Assembly (NCBI GenBank): GCA_005882255.1
Contig: VBEZ01000106.1
Span: 1-33,334 of the forward strand
DNA length: 33,334 nucleotides
Reading direction: 5' to 3'
From: Chloroflexota bacterium
GTDB taxonomy: Bacteria > Chloroflexota > Limnocylindria > P2-11E
Shown piece after piece: positions 16,512 to 24,359 of the stretch. Below the pieces are notes generated by a model, which ran no database searches, had not been told where the DNA came from, and saw only the letters and a list, made by a program, of their open reading frames with translations. Position 1 is the stretch's first letter, and every line of letters starts with the position of its first letter. Made by a program: the position numbers and the translations under genes.

Positions 16512-18005
16512 CTACGTCAGCTCGACGGTGTCGCGCCAGGAAGGGACCGCCGTCGTAAAGCCAAGAGCGCGAACTCTCGGCTCGAAGGCCGCCTGCGCGT
16601 CGGGATCGCCGTGCACGATGAACGTAGTTCGCGGCTTCTTGGTGAAGTTCCCGAGCCAGCCGAGGAGCTCGGGCTCGTCGGCGTGTGCCGAGAATCCGCT
16701 GATCGATCGCACCTGGCAATGGACCTCGAGGTCTTGCCCGTCGATCCGGATCTGCGTCGCGCCCTGCTGGAGCTGCGCGCCAAGCGTGCCGTCGCCTTGA
16801 TAACCGACGAAGAGCAGCGTCATCGCGGGATCGGCGACGAGCGCCTTGACGTGCTGGACGATCCGCCCGCCGGTGATCATCCCGTTGGAGGCGACGACCA
16901 TGAGCGGTCGCGCCGCCTGCTCGATCGCGAGAGACTCCTTCTGGCTGTTGGCCTCGATGGCGTCCGGATAGTCGATCGGTGGGTCGTGCCGAGTCACGAG
17001 CGCCCGAGCGTTTTCGTCGAAGTAATCGAGATACGCCCGATACACATCGCTGGCTTTCTGGGCCATCGGAGAGTCGAGGTAGAGCGGCAGGTGCGGGATG
17101 GTCCCGGCGCTGAGCAGCCGGTCGAGCTCGTAGACGATCTCCTGGGTCCGGCCGATCGCGAACGAGGGCATGAGGAGCACGCCCTTCGCGTCACCCGTTA
17201 GCTTCACCGCCTCGCCGAGCAGTCGGATCGCCTCCTCCTGAGGCTCGTGGGTCTTCCCGCCGTACGTCGATTCGATGAGCAGGTAATCGGCGTTCGTGAC
17301 CGGGGTGGGATCGCGCAGGATCGGTGTCCCGGGCCGGCCGAGATCGCCGCTGAAGACGATCGTGCGTTCCTGGTCACCCTCCACGGCGCGGACGCGAATG
17401 ATCGCTGAGCCCAGGATGTGGCCCGCGTCCAGGTACGTTGCCGTGATCCCCGGCGCGACCTGGATTTCGGCCCCGTAGTCGATGCCGTGAAAGAGTCCGA
17501 GCGCGGTATTGGTGTCGTCGACCGTGTAGAGCGGCGCGCGGAGCCCGGTGACGGCTTCCGGCTGCGCCTCCCGCGTCGCGGCGGCGGGATCCTCCTTGGT
17601 CGCGGCCGTGAGCGCGGCCGCGGTCTCCTCGTCCTCTGCCGCAGCGCGGTCAGGATTCCGTTCGGCGAATCGCTGGTGGCTGCGCGCGAATTCCTCCTGG
17701 AGCTTGGCGGAGTCCAGCAGCACCAGTCGGGTGAGGTCGACGGTCCCCTTGGTGCCGTAGATCGGCTTGCGGAATCCGGATGCCGACAGATGCGGGATGA
17801 GACCGCAGTGATCGAGATGCGCGTGCGTGAGCAGCAACGCGTCGATCTCACCCGGTTGGTAGGCGAACGGCACGCGGTTGCGGATCACATCGTGCGGGCT
17901 CCCCTGGAACATTCCGCAATCGACGACGACGCGCGCGCGGTCGGTCTCGAGCAGATATTGCGAACCCGTCACCGTGCGCGTCGCGCCGAGAAAGTGCAGG
18001 CGCAT
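16512..18005 (-). CDS. Metallo-beta-lactamase/beta-CASP RNA-processing nuclease
   Basis: This 497-residue protein has the MBL plus beta-CASP plus RMMBL architecture of CPSF/Int-type RNases. HAHLDH at residues 61-66 is the zinc-site HxHxDH motif. LDAGHILGSAIIRV, FSGDLGRPGTPIL, LIESTYGGKTHE, MPSFAIGRTQEIVYEL (beta-CASP) and ISGFSAHADEPELL with FIVHGDPDA (RMMBL) follow in order. An Ala/Glu/Asp-rich insert (about 112-155) follows the first zinc motif. The start is ATG 18005 (MRLHFLGATRTVTG); ATGs at 18014 and 18017 are alternatives, and the last would overlap the start of the divergent LOG gene. It opens a seven-gene minus-strand run. Confidence 0.87.
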   Translation of the reverse strand: MRLHFLGATRTVTGSQYLLETDRARVVVDCGMFQGSPHDVIRNRVPFAYQPGEIDALLLTHAHLDHCGLIPHLSASGFRKPIYGTKGTVDLTRLVLLDSAKLQEEFARSHQRFAERNPDRAAAEDEETAAALTAATKEDPAAATREAQPEAVTGLRAPLYTVDDTNTALGLFHGIDYGAEIQVAPGITATYLDAGHILGSAIIRVRAVEGDQERTIVFSGDLGRPGTPILRDPTPVTNADYLLIESTYGGKTHEPQEEAIRLLGEAVKLTGDAKGVLLMPSFAIGRTQEIVYELDRLLSAGTIPHLPLYLDSPMAQKASDVYRAYLDYFDENARALVTRHDPPIDYPDAIEANSQKESLAIEQAARPLMVVASNGMITGGRIVQHVKALVADPAMTLLFVGYQGDGTLGAQLQQGATQIRIDGQDLEVHCQVRSISGFSAHADEPELLGWLGNFTKKPRTTFIVHGDPDAQAAFEPRVRALGFTTAVPSWRDTVELT

Positions 18006-18015
18006 CCGAGCCATC

Positions 18016-19071
18016 ATGGCACCCGCGCCGGGCGTGGGCGCCACGGGCAATCCGCGTAGGCTGGACGTCTTGCCGCCCCTTGCGCGACCGGAGCCCTTCG
18101 ACCCACTGCGGAAAGGCTTGTACACCGGCGACGAGCTGATGCAGGGCTACACCCCCTCGAATCCGGAGGGCGCGCTCGATCGGAAGATCGCTCGCTACTT
18201 CGTGGCCGCGGGTGGCCGCAACCCGGCGTCTGCCGCGGAAGCCATCGCCCAGCGGCTCCACGATTTCGGCATCGACCGTGCGCTGACCGCATGGCTCGAC
18301 GGGACCGGCGGCACCGTCCCCAAGGTCGTGGGTCTGATGGGCAGCCACGCGACGCCGCGCAACGATCCGGAGTACGCATCGGTCGCAGAGCTCGGGTGGC
18401 GGCTGGCGCGCGCTGGCTTTCTCGTGGCGACCGGCGGCGGACCCGGACTCATGGAGGCCGCGAACCTCGGCGCCTACTTAGCGAAGTACGCAGAGCGCGG
18501 CGTCCTCGATCGCGCGGTGGCGGTCCTGCAGCGGGCGCCGGCATTCGATCCCGACCACGCTCGGTACATCGAGGCGACGCGGCAGGTGCTCGCCGATTTT
18601 CCGGATGGCGCGGTCAGCCTTGGCGTACCGACCTGGGTCTATCCGGACGAGCCGGTGAACCTGTTCAGCTCGCACATCGCGAAGTACTTCTCGAACAGCA
18701 TGCGCGAAGAGGGCCTCATCGCGATCGGCAACCACGGCGTGGTCATCGCGAGCGACACGCCCGGTAGCGTCCGGGAACTCTTTCAAGCCGCCGAGCAGGA
18801 CAGCTACTGGGTGGGCGATCGCCGCAGTCCGATCGTCCTGTTCGGTCCCCGGGGCTCCTCGAGCCTCCCGCTCTTGATCTCACACGCGCGACGCGACGGC
18901 TACGCCGACGTCGTCAGAACGTTCGAAGAGCCAACAGCAGTCGTCGACTTCTTCGCTCGCACACCTCCATTGATCCGGCCGACCACAGCGCCGATGAAGC
19001 TCGGTGCCGGCGTGCGGCTCAGTCGGTCCCGCGCCGGGTCCAGAAGCCCTGCGGGTCGTACTCGCGAATGA
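18016..19071 (+). CDS. LOG-family (lysine-decarboxylase-like) nucleotide phosphoribohydrolase homologue
   Basis: This 351-residue Rossmann-fold protein is related to cytokinin-activating LOG enzymes. KVVGLMGSHATPRNDPEYAS (about 103-122) is the first strand and loop. The family glycine motif appears as VATGGGPGLMEAANLGAY (about 137-154), in place of the usual PGGxGT pattern. The long N-terminal part (LPPLARPEPFDPLRKGLYTG) belongs to a bacterial subgroup of unknown substrate. ATG 18016 is the first sensible start; it overlaps the possible ATG of the divergent nuclease, leaving almost no promoter space. The last 53 bases run antisense over the end of gctB, and the final 20 or so residues are Arg/Ser-rich tail. 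Confidence 0.75.
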   Translation: MAPAPGVGATGNPRRLDVLPPLARPEPFDPLRKGLYTGDELMQGYTPSNPEGALDRKIARYFVAAGGRNPASAAEAIAQRLHDFGIDRALTAWLDGTGGTVPKVVGLMGSHATPRNDPEYASVAELGWRLARAGFLVATGGGPGLMEAANLGAYLAKYAERGVLDRAVAVLQRAPAFDPDHARYIEATRQVLADFPDGAVSLGVPTWVYPDEPVNLFSSHIAKYFSNSMREEGLIAIGNHGVVIASDTPGSVRELFQAAEQDSYWVGDRRSPIVLFGPRGSSSLPLLISHARRDGYADVVRTFEEPTAVVDFFARTPPLIRPTTAPMKLGAGVRLSRSRAGSRSPAGRTRE

Positions 19072-19786
19072 TGCGCAGCTCCTGCGCGCTCGGCGGCTCC
19101 GTCGCGCGCACGTCGTCCGCCACCCTCATCGTCCAGCCGGTGTTCGCCGCGATCTCGTCGACCGAGCTCGTGGGGTGATAGGACACGAGCACCGCCTCGC
19201 CACCGGTGAAGCGGAACACGCCGAGCGTGGTGATGAGCACCGACGGACCGCCGCGCGGAAGTCCGACGCGCGCGCGCCACTCGCCACCATCGCCGTAGCC
19301 CGGCGAGGTGATGAAGTCGACGCGCTCGCGCAGGCGCCGCTTGTCGTGGGCCATGATCACGATGAGCCGGTGCGCGAGGCTCGCGATGTCCGCGCCGCCG
19401 CCTGAGCCCGGCAGCTGCACGGTCGGATGCGCGCGGTCGGCGCCGATCGCCGTGGTGTTGAGATTGCCATGCCGGTCGACCTCGGCGCCGCCGATGAAGC
19501 CCGCGTCGACATCGCCGCGCTGCAGGAGGCCCATGAGGTCGATCGTGCGTGCGCACCACACCGCACCGGTCACGTTCGGCGGATCGCCCATGGTGTACAG
19601 GAGCTTGGGCGAGGGCTCGTCGCGGACGATGCCGAGCTCGAACAGGCCGACGGCGTTCGGCGCATGCGTCCGTTTCGCGAGCACGAAGGCGATGAGCGGC
19701 AGGCGCATGCCGACGAAGACGCGCTCGCCGTCGCGGATCTCGCGCGCGGCCTGCGCGACCATGAGCTCCCCGGGCGAGACGTCCAT
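19019..19786 (-). CDS. gctB: CoA-transferase subunit B (GctB/IpdB-like)
   Basis: This is the beta subunit of a class I CoA-transferase of the glutaconate-CoA-transferase family, 255 residues. E50 in AVGLFELG is the likely glutamyl-CoA nucleophile. GDVDAGFIGGAEVDRHGNLN, VQLPGSGGGADIASLAHR and RVDFITSPGYGDGG are family motifs. The same family includes the IpdAB ring-opening hydrolases of steroid degradation, so transfer or hydrolysis are both open. The ATG at 19786 overlaps the Yip1-like stop (TGATG). Its partner gctA lies just upstream beyond the Yip1-like gene. The 3' end overlaps the convergent LOG gene. Confidence 0.88.
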   Translation of the reverse strand: MDVSPGELMVAQAAREIRDGERVFVGMRLPLIAFVLAKRTHAPNAVGLFELGIVRDEPSPKLLYTMGDPPNVTGAVWCARTIDLMGLLQRGDVDAGFIGGAEVDRHGNLNTTAIGADRAHPTVQLPGSGGGADIASLAHRLIVIMAHDKRRLRERVDFITSPGYGDGGEWRARVGLPRGGPSVLITTLGVFRFTGGEAVLVSYHPTSSVDEIAANTGWTMRVADDVRATEPPSAQELRIIREYDPQGFWTRRGTD

Positions 19787-20219
19787 CACATTGGGAAGAC
19801 GGCGGTGGCGATGGTGAGCGCGACGGCGATGACGATGAGCTGCCCGATGGCACTGGCGATCGCGATCCAAACGGCTCGACCGGTCGTGATGTCGAGGGCC
19901 GCGCGCAACGCGACGACGGTCGCGACGAGGACCCAGATGGAAACGACCAGCCGCGTAAGTGCCTGCAGCCCCGGAACGAGCTCGAAGAGGATCAGGAAGC
20001 GCGCGGTGTTCGCGTACCCGAGCGTGCGCGCGAGCTCGCCCCAGCTCGACTTCGTCTGGGGCCCCGGGAACAGCTTCACGCCGACGATGTACGCGACCCA
20101 CGCGTAGAACGCCCATCCGAGGAGCGAGCCGAGCGCTCCGAAGAAGCCGCTCGACGCGCCGGTGAGCACGCCGTTCACCGCGCCGCTCACATCCGGTCGA
20201 TGATCGAGCGGGACATCAT
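19786..20219 (-). pseudogene. Yip1-domain membrane protein, N-terminal segment lost
   Basis: This is a small multi-pass membrane protein of the Yip1 family. The proper start is probably ATG 20219: it overlaps the gctA stop as ATGA and has a GGGAGG site six bases upstream. It reads MMSRSIIDRM, the beginning of the family N-terminus, and then meets a stop at about 20187. The rest is in another frame: SGAVNGVLTGASSGFFG, then four hydrophobic segments including GSLLGWAFYAWVAYIVGVKL and RLVVSIWVLVATVVALRAAL. The usual stretch between (the RAARLDxxxYEEVEAD region and first helix) is missing. A GTG at 20226 would permit a short 146-residue product in the second frame. Confidence 0.7.
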
Positions 20220-21106
20220 CCACCACCTCCCACCGAGATTCGCAGCTGCTGCCAGCGCGGGCCGAGCTTCCGCAGGTAGTCGCGGCGGTCGCGAACGCCG
20301 GTGACCCACTCTTTGATCCAGGCGTCGAAGCCTTCCGCGGTGCGCGTGGCGCGATGGTAGTCGTGGAAGAACTCGTGGTCGCGGCCGTAGCGGCCCTGCA
20401 AAGGTGAGGGGTGGCACGCGCCCGGCTCCTCGACCACCGCGACGACCTTCAACGCGGGCACGATGGTGCGGTTCGGATCCGCGCCGATCACCTCGCGCGA
20501 GACGACCTCCTCCGCGAGCACGATGACCCCCTTCGCCGCGAGCGCGGCCTCCTGCGACACGCCCCAGGGACCCAGGAGCTGCGCGTTCCCGTCCGCGTCG
20601 GCCTGCTGCACGGCGATGACGGTCACATCGGGCGTGATCGCCGGGATAAGAAGGAGTGGCGAGCCGTCGAACGGCGACGTCGAAGCGAGGAGCGTTCCGT
20701 TCGCTCGCGGGATGTCGCTCCCGAGGAGCGTGCGGGTCGGCAGGTAGGGCGCGCCGAGGGCGCCGGCGAGCAGCGCCTGCGCGATCGTGAAGTTGCTGTG
20801 GTCGCGCACCGCGATGCGACGCGGGATCCCCTGTTCCATCGCGCGCCGGTAGGCGTGCGCGAGGCCGGCCGACACGTTGCCGACCCACGCGGCGGTGACG
20901 CTGCGCACGCAGCCCGCGCCGATCAGCTGATCGAACGCGATGTCGGAGATCGGCCCGATGAGGTCGAGATCGCGCCGTCGTTGGCGGATGAGCTCGTGCG
21001 CGAACGCGAACGGGATCGCCGGCTCGAGCGCGCATCCCAGCGCGACGGATACGCCGTCCGGGACGAAGCGCGTGACCGCTTCCGCGAGGCTAACGCGCTT
21101 GTCCGT
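20216..21106 (-). CDS. gctA: CoA-transferase subunit A (GctA/IpdA-like), no standard start codon
   Basis: This is the alpha subunit of the class I CoA-transferase, partner of gctB. In frame from about 21106 it reads TDKRVSLAEAVTRFVPDG, then AHELIRQRRRDLDLIGPISD and GAGCVRSVTAAWVGN, as the family expects, giving about 296 residues. DHSNFTIAQALLAGALG, YLPTRTLLGSD and DADGNAQLLGPWG follow. No ATG, GTG or TTG lies in frame at the N-terminus; the first is GTG 20908, which would drop about 66 conserved residues. The codon at 21106 is ACG, just after the enoyl-CoA hydratase stop. A rare ACG start or a small sequence loss at the junction explains this. Confidence 0.8.
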   Translation of the reverse strand, partial: TDKRVSLAEAVTRFVPDGVSVALGCALEPAIPFAFAHELIRQRRRDLDLIGPISDIAFDQLIGAGCVRSVTAAWVGNVSAGLAHAYRRAMEQGIPRRIAVRDHSNFTIAQALLAGALGAPYLPTRTLLGSDIPRANGTLLASTSPFDGSPLLLIPAITPDVTVIAVQQADADGNAQLLGPWGVSQEAALAAKGVIVLAEEVVSREVIGADPNRTIVPALKVVAVVEEPGACHPSPLQGRYGRDHEFFHDYHRATRTAEGFDAWIKEWVTGVRDRRDYLRKLGPRWQQLRISVGGGG

Positions 21107-21107
21107 C

Positions 21108-21881
21108 CTACCGGCCCTTGAACTCGGGCTTCCGCTTTTCGACGAAGGCCTTCACGCCCTCGCGCGCGTCCTCGCTCTTGAAGACCCGGATGAGCGCCTC
21201 GCGCTCGATCGCGAGACCGTCCGCGAGCGGAAGGCCGTAGCCCTGCACTGCGGCGAGCTTGATCTGGCCGACGGCGTAGCTCGGGCCTTCGGCGTATGAC
21301 CGTGCGCGCTCGACGGCGATCGCCTGCAGCTCGGCGGCCGGCACGAGCTCGTCGACGATGCCCGCGTCCTTCGCCGCCTGCGGCGAAAGCGTCACGCCGC
21401 GCAGCATCAGCTCGAGCGCCTTCTGCCGGCCAACCAGGCGCGGCAGCCGCTGCGTGCCGCCGGTGCCCGGGAGCAGGCCCAGCGTCACCTCGGGCAATCC
21501 GATCTTGTAGCCACCCTCCGCCGCGATGCGGAAGTCGCAGCACAGCGCGATCTCGAGACCGCCGCCCAGGCAGTGCCCGTTGATCGCGGCGATGACGACC
21601 TTCGGCGTGCTCTCGAACTTGCTCATCGCCTCGTTCGCGCACACCACGAACGCGTTCTGCGCGTCGAAGTCGCTCTTCGCGAACACCGACACGTCCGCGC
21701 CCGCGGAGAAGAACTTCTCGGATGCGCTGCGCACCACGATCGCCTTGATGCCGTCGTCGCTCCGTGCGGCCTCGATCGCGGCGTCGAGCTCTTCCATGAA
21801 CTCGCGGTCGTAGGAGTTGGCCGGCGGGCGGTCGAGGATGATGTGCCCGATCGCATCCTGCTTCTCGAGTCGCACGGCCAT
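21108..21881 (-). CDS. Enoyl-CoA hydratase
   Basis: This crotonase-fold hydratase has 257 residues from ATG 21881, preceded by GGGGAGG at 8 bases; an upstream start would add 11 residues but ignore this site. Both catalytic glutamates are present: E110 in [10 protein letters not shown] and E131 in [31 protein letters not shown] supplies the oxyanion hole. The C-terminus [12 protein letters not shown] resembles that of the hydratase at 7299-8072. It heads an operon with gctA, the Yip1-like gene and gctB. The pairing suggests a dicarboxylic or ring-derived acyl-CoA substrate. Confidence 0.9.
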   Translation of the reverse strand: MAVRLEKQDAIGHIILDRPPANSYDREFMEELDAAIEAARSDDGIKAIVVRSASEKFFSAGADVSVFAKSDFDAQNAFVVCANEAMSKFESTPKVVIAAINGHCLGGGLEIALCCDFRIAAEGGYKIGLPEVTLGLLPGTGGTQRLPRLVGRQKALELMLRGVTLSPQAAKDAGIVDELVPAAELQAIAVERARSYAEGPSYAVGQIKLAAVQGYGLPLADGLAIEREALIRVFKSEDAREGVKAFVEKRKPEFKGR

Positions 21882-21951
21882 GTCGCTGACCTCCCCAACG
21901 TGTGCTGCGCGCATACCTTAATCTCCTCTTGATCACGGGGAGGTCCTGACA
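21882..21951. promoter_or_regulatory. Short divergent promoter region, ech-gctAB and aldehyde dehydrogenase
   Basis: These 70 bases separate two divergent operons, and each start has its own GGGGAGG ribosome site (mirror-like arrangement). The central part is AT-richer (ACCTTAATCTCCTCTTGATC) and must contain both promoters, which suggests common control of the hydratase/CoA-transferase operon and the dehydrogenase. No clear repressor palindrome was found beyond TGATCA. Confidence 0.45.
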
Positions 21952-23391
21952 ATGGCCAAGATGCTCATCGGCGGAGAGCTCGTGGACGCCCAGGGCGGCA
22001 AGACCATCGAGGTCCGCAATCCCGCGAACGGCGAGGTGGTCGGTCAGATCCCGCGGGGCACGCCGGCCGACGTCGATGCCGCCGTCGACGCGGCCCGCAA
22101 GGCGTTCCCCGGTTGGGCGGCAACGCCCGGCAGCAAGCGCGCGAAGCTCATGCACCAGGCCGCGCTGAAGATGCACGAGGTCGTCGACGAGGTCGCCGAG
22201 CTGCTCGCGAAGGAGCAGGGCAAGCCGCTCGCGCACGCCAAGATCGAGGCGCAGCGCGTCGCCGAGAATCTCGAGTACTTCGCGGGGCTCGCGGACAAGA
22301 TCCGCGGCGATTACATCCCGCTCGACGATCCGTCGAAGTTCGGCATCACGATGCGGCGCCCGGTCGGCGTGGTCGCCGCGATCACACCGTGGAACTTCCC
22401 GCTGACGCTCTTCGCCAACAAGCTCTGCCCGGCGCTCGCGACCGGCTGCACCATCGTGCTGAAGCCCGCGTCCACGACGCCGCTCGCGACGCAGCGCGCG
22501 ATCGAGGCGATCAACTCGGCCGGCTTCCCGGCCGGCGTCATCAACACCGTGCACGGCTCGGGCGGCGAGATCGGCGACGCGCTGGTGAGCCACGGCAGGA
22601 TCAACAAGATCGCGTTCACCGGCCAGACCGCGACGGGCAAGCGGATCATGCAGCTCGCGGCGAAGAACGTGACGCGTGTCACGCTCGAGCTCGGCGGGAG
22701 CGACGCGATGATCGTCGCCGACGACGCCGACATCCGGCGCGCGACCGCCGCGGCCGCGATCGGACGCTTCTTCAACGCCGGACAGGCCTGCCTCGCGGTG
22801 AAGCGCATCTTCCTGTTCGAGAAGATCGCCGAGGAGTTCATGACCAAGTTCACGGAGCGCGCGCAGAAGGAGTGGAAGATCGGCGACCAGTTCGCCGCCG
22901 ACACGAAGATGGGCCCGCTCCACACCGAGCAGCAGCGCGCCGAAGTCGAATCGCAGGTCGCCGACGCCGTGAAGCGCGGCGCCAAGGTGCTCGCGGGCGG
23001 CAAGCGCCCCGACGGGCCGGAGTACGCGAAGGGCTGGTTCTATCCGGCCACGGTCCTCACCGACGTCCCGGAGGATTCGCGCATGTCGACCGAGGAGGTG
23101 TTCGGGCCGGCGGTGCCGCTCTTCATCGTGAAGGACCTCGACGAGGCGATCGCGAAGTCGAACTCCTCGATCTACGGCCTCGGCTCGTCGATCTTCACCC
23201 GCGATATGGCGAAGGCGCGCAAGGCCGCGGAGCAGCTCGACGCGGGCTACACCTGGGTGAACGACATCCAGGTCGCGTACGACCAGCTGCCGTTCGGCGG
23301 CGCGAAGCAGTCCGGATTCGGCAAGGAGCACGGCATCGAAGCGGTCGAGAGCTACACCGAGAAGAAGTCGGTGGTACTCGGGTCGGCATGA
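21952..23391 (+). CDS. NAD(P)-dependent aldehyde dehydrogenase (succinate-semialdehyde type)
   Basis: This soluble enzyme oxidises an aldehyde or semialdehyde to the acid, 479 residues. The catalytic Cys280 is in FFNAGQACLAVKR, the general base E246 in VTLELGGSD, the oxyanion Asn148 in ITPWNFPLTL, and the cofactor segment is FTGQTATGKR. QLPFGGAKQSGFGKEHG near the end is typical of the family. The overall sequence (PWNFPLT, KPASTTPLAT) is closest in style to succinate-semialdehyde dehydrogenases. GGGGAGG precedes ATG 21952. It overlaps the next small gene as ATGA. In this setting it may handle a semialdehyde from aromatic ring opening; that is inference. Confidence 0.9.
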   Translation: MAKMLIGGELVDAQGGKTIEVRNPANGEVVGQIPRGTPADVDAAVDAARKAFPGWAATPGSKRAKLMHQAALKMHEVVDEVAELLAKEQGKPLAHAKIEAQRVAENLEYFAGLADKIRGDYIPLDDPSKFGITMRRPVGVVAAITPWNFPLTLFANKLCPALATGCTIVLKPASTTPLATQRAIEAINSAGFPAGVINTVHGSGGEIGDALVSHGRINKIAFTGQTATGKRIMQLAAKNVTRVTLELGGSDAMIVADDADIRRATAAAAIGRFFNAGQACLAVKRIFLFEKIAEEFMTKFTERAQKEWKIGDQFAADTKMGPLHTEQQRAEVESQVADAVKRGAKVLAGGKRPDGPEYAKGWFYPATVLTDVPEDSRMSTEEVFGPAVPLFIVKDLDEAIAKSNSSIYGLGSSIFTRDMAKARKAAEQLDAGYTWVNDIQVAYDQLPFGGAKQSGFGKEHGIEAVESYTEKKSVVLGSA

Positions 23392-23657
23392 CGGACGCCC
23401 AGACGCTCATCACCGAAGCGCAGGAGCTCGGTCTGTTCAAACCGCAGGCCGCGTTCGAGGTGCACTGCTCGAACTGCCACGGACGCCTCGACGGCCGTGG
23501 CGACTGCCCGACCTGCGGTCTCATCGGACGCGGACCGGCGGAGCTCGAGCGCCGCGCGCAGACCGACCCGGCCGGCGTGAGCAAGCTGATCTCCGCCGCG
23601 ATCCAGAAGCGCAAGAACTACCGCCCGGCGGGTCGGGAGAAATCCGCAGACCGCTAG
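23388..23657 (+). CDS. Small zinc-ribbon protein coupled to the aldehyde dehydrogenase
   Basis: This 89-residue protein of unknown function starts at ATG 23388, overlapping the dehydrogenase stop as ATGA. It reads MTDAQTLITEAQELGLFKPQ, then C27-SN-C30 and C40-PT-C43 (CSNCHGRLDGRGDCPTCG), a four-cysteine zinc-ribbon pattern. The C-terminal part, AGVSKLISAAIQKRKNYRPA, is helical and basic. It could be an assembly partner, a redox partner or a nucleic-acid binder. Nothing in the sequence decides. The coupling to the dehydrogenase is the main clue. It ends 12 bases before the convergent response regulator. Confidence 0.7.
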   Translation: MTDAQTLITEAQELGLFKPQAAFEVHCSNCHGRLDGRGDCPTCGLIGRGPAELERRAQTDPAGVSKLISAAIQKRKNYRPAGREKSADR

Positions 23658-23669
23658 CGCCGCTCGTGC

Positions 23670-24359
23670 CTAGGGCGCGTTGAGCCGATACCCCACGCCG
23701 CGCACGTTCACGATGAGCCGCGGCTCCGACGCGTCGTCCTCGAGCTTGTCGCGCAGACGCCCGATGTACACCTTGAGGTAGTGGTTCTCGCCGCGGTACT
23801 CCGGACCCCACACCTTCTCGAGCAGCGTCTCGTGCGGTAGCGCTTCACCGCGCCGCGCGGCGAGCTCCGCGAGGAGATCGAACTCGGTGCGCGTCAGCCG
23901 CACCTCTTCACCGCTCAGGAACACGCGGCGCCCGCCGATGTCGATCCGCAGCGGCCCCGCCTCGATCACGCCGCGCGGCGACTCGCCGCGGGGGCGCGTG
24001 GTCCGCCGCAGCACCGTCTCGATGCGCGCGAGGAGCTCGCGCGGGCTGAACGGCTTCGTCATGTAGTCGTCTGCGCCGAGCTCGAGCCCGCGGATCTTGT
24101 CGTGCTCGAGGCCACGCGCGGTCAGCACGATCACCGGCAGATCGCTGGTGCGGCGCAGCTCCTCCAGCACCGAGAACCCGTCCCGCGCCGGCAGCGCGAG
24201 GTCGAGCACGATGATGTCGGGCCGCGCTGCCGCGACCGCGGCAAGCGCCTCCTCGGCGTCCGCGGCCTCGATCGCCTCGAGCGGCACGCGCGCGTACTGG
24301 AGCGCGCTCCTGACCAGCGAGCGGACGTCGGGCTCGTCGTCGACGATCAGTACCTTCAC
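23670..24359 (-). CDS. OmpR-family response regulator (KdpE-like)
   Basis: This two-component transcription regulator has 229 residues from GTG 24359, which overlaps the kinase stop. The receiver domain has D7/D8 (LIVDDEPD), phospho-acceptor D53 (IIVLDLALP), T80 and K102 (YMTKPF). A winged-helix DNA-binding domain (about 130-229) has VRLTRTEFDLLAELA and ENHYLKVYIGRLRDKLEDD with GVGYRL, close to the KdpE subtype. No kdp genes are in the window, so potassium control is not implied. It is the partner of the membrane kinase just upstream. Confidence 0.93.
   Translation of the reverse strand: MKVLIVDDEPDVRSLVRSALQYARVPLEAIEAADAEEALAAVAAARPDIIVLDLALPARDGFSVLEELRRTSDLPVIVLTARGLEHDKIRGLELGADDYMTKPFSPRELLARIETVLRRTTRPRGESPRGVIEAGPLRIDIGGRRVFLSGEEVRLTRTEFDLLAELAARRGEALPHETLLEKVWGPEYRGENHYLKVYIGRLRDKLEDDASEPRLIVNVRGVGYRLNAP

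Noticed and set aside
20216-20908. gctA starting at GTG 20908
   Set aside because: The frame continues upstream with conserved family sequence (SLAEAVTRFVPDG and AHELIRQ), so the short form would lack about 66 expected residues.
20923-23331. Long minus-strand open frame (about 802 codons) over the aldehyde dehydrogenase and enoyl-CoA hydratase
   Set aside because: It is Arg-rich and repetitive in composition; the plus strand codes for a complete aldehyde dehydrogenase, and the hydratase uses another frame.
22113-23657. Long plus-strand frame overlapping the aldehyde dehydrogenase
   Set aside because: Most of it is an out-of-frame shadow. Only its last 89 codons, from ATG 23388, look real and are annotated as the zinc-ribbon gene.
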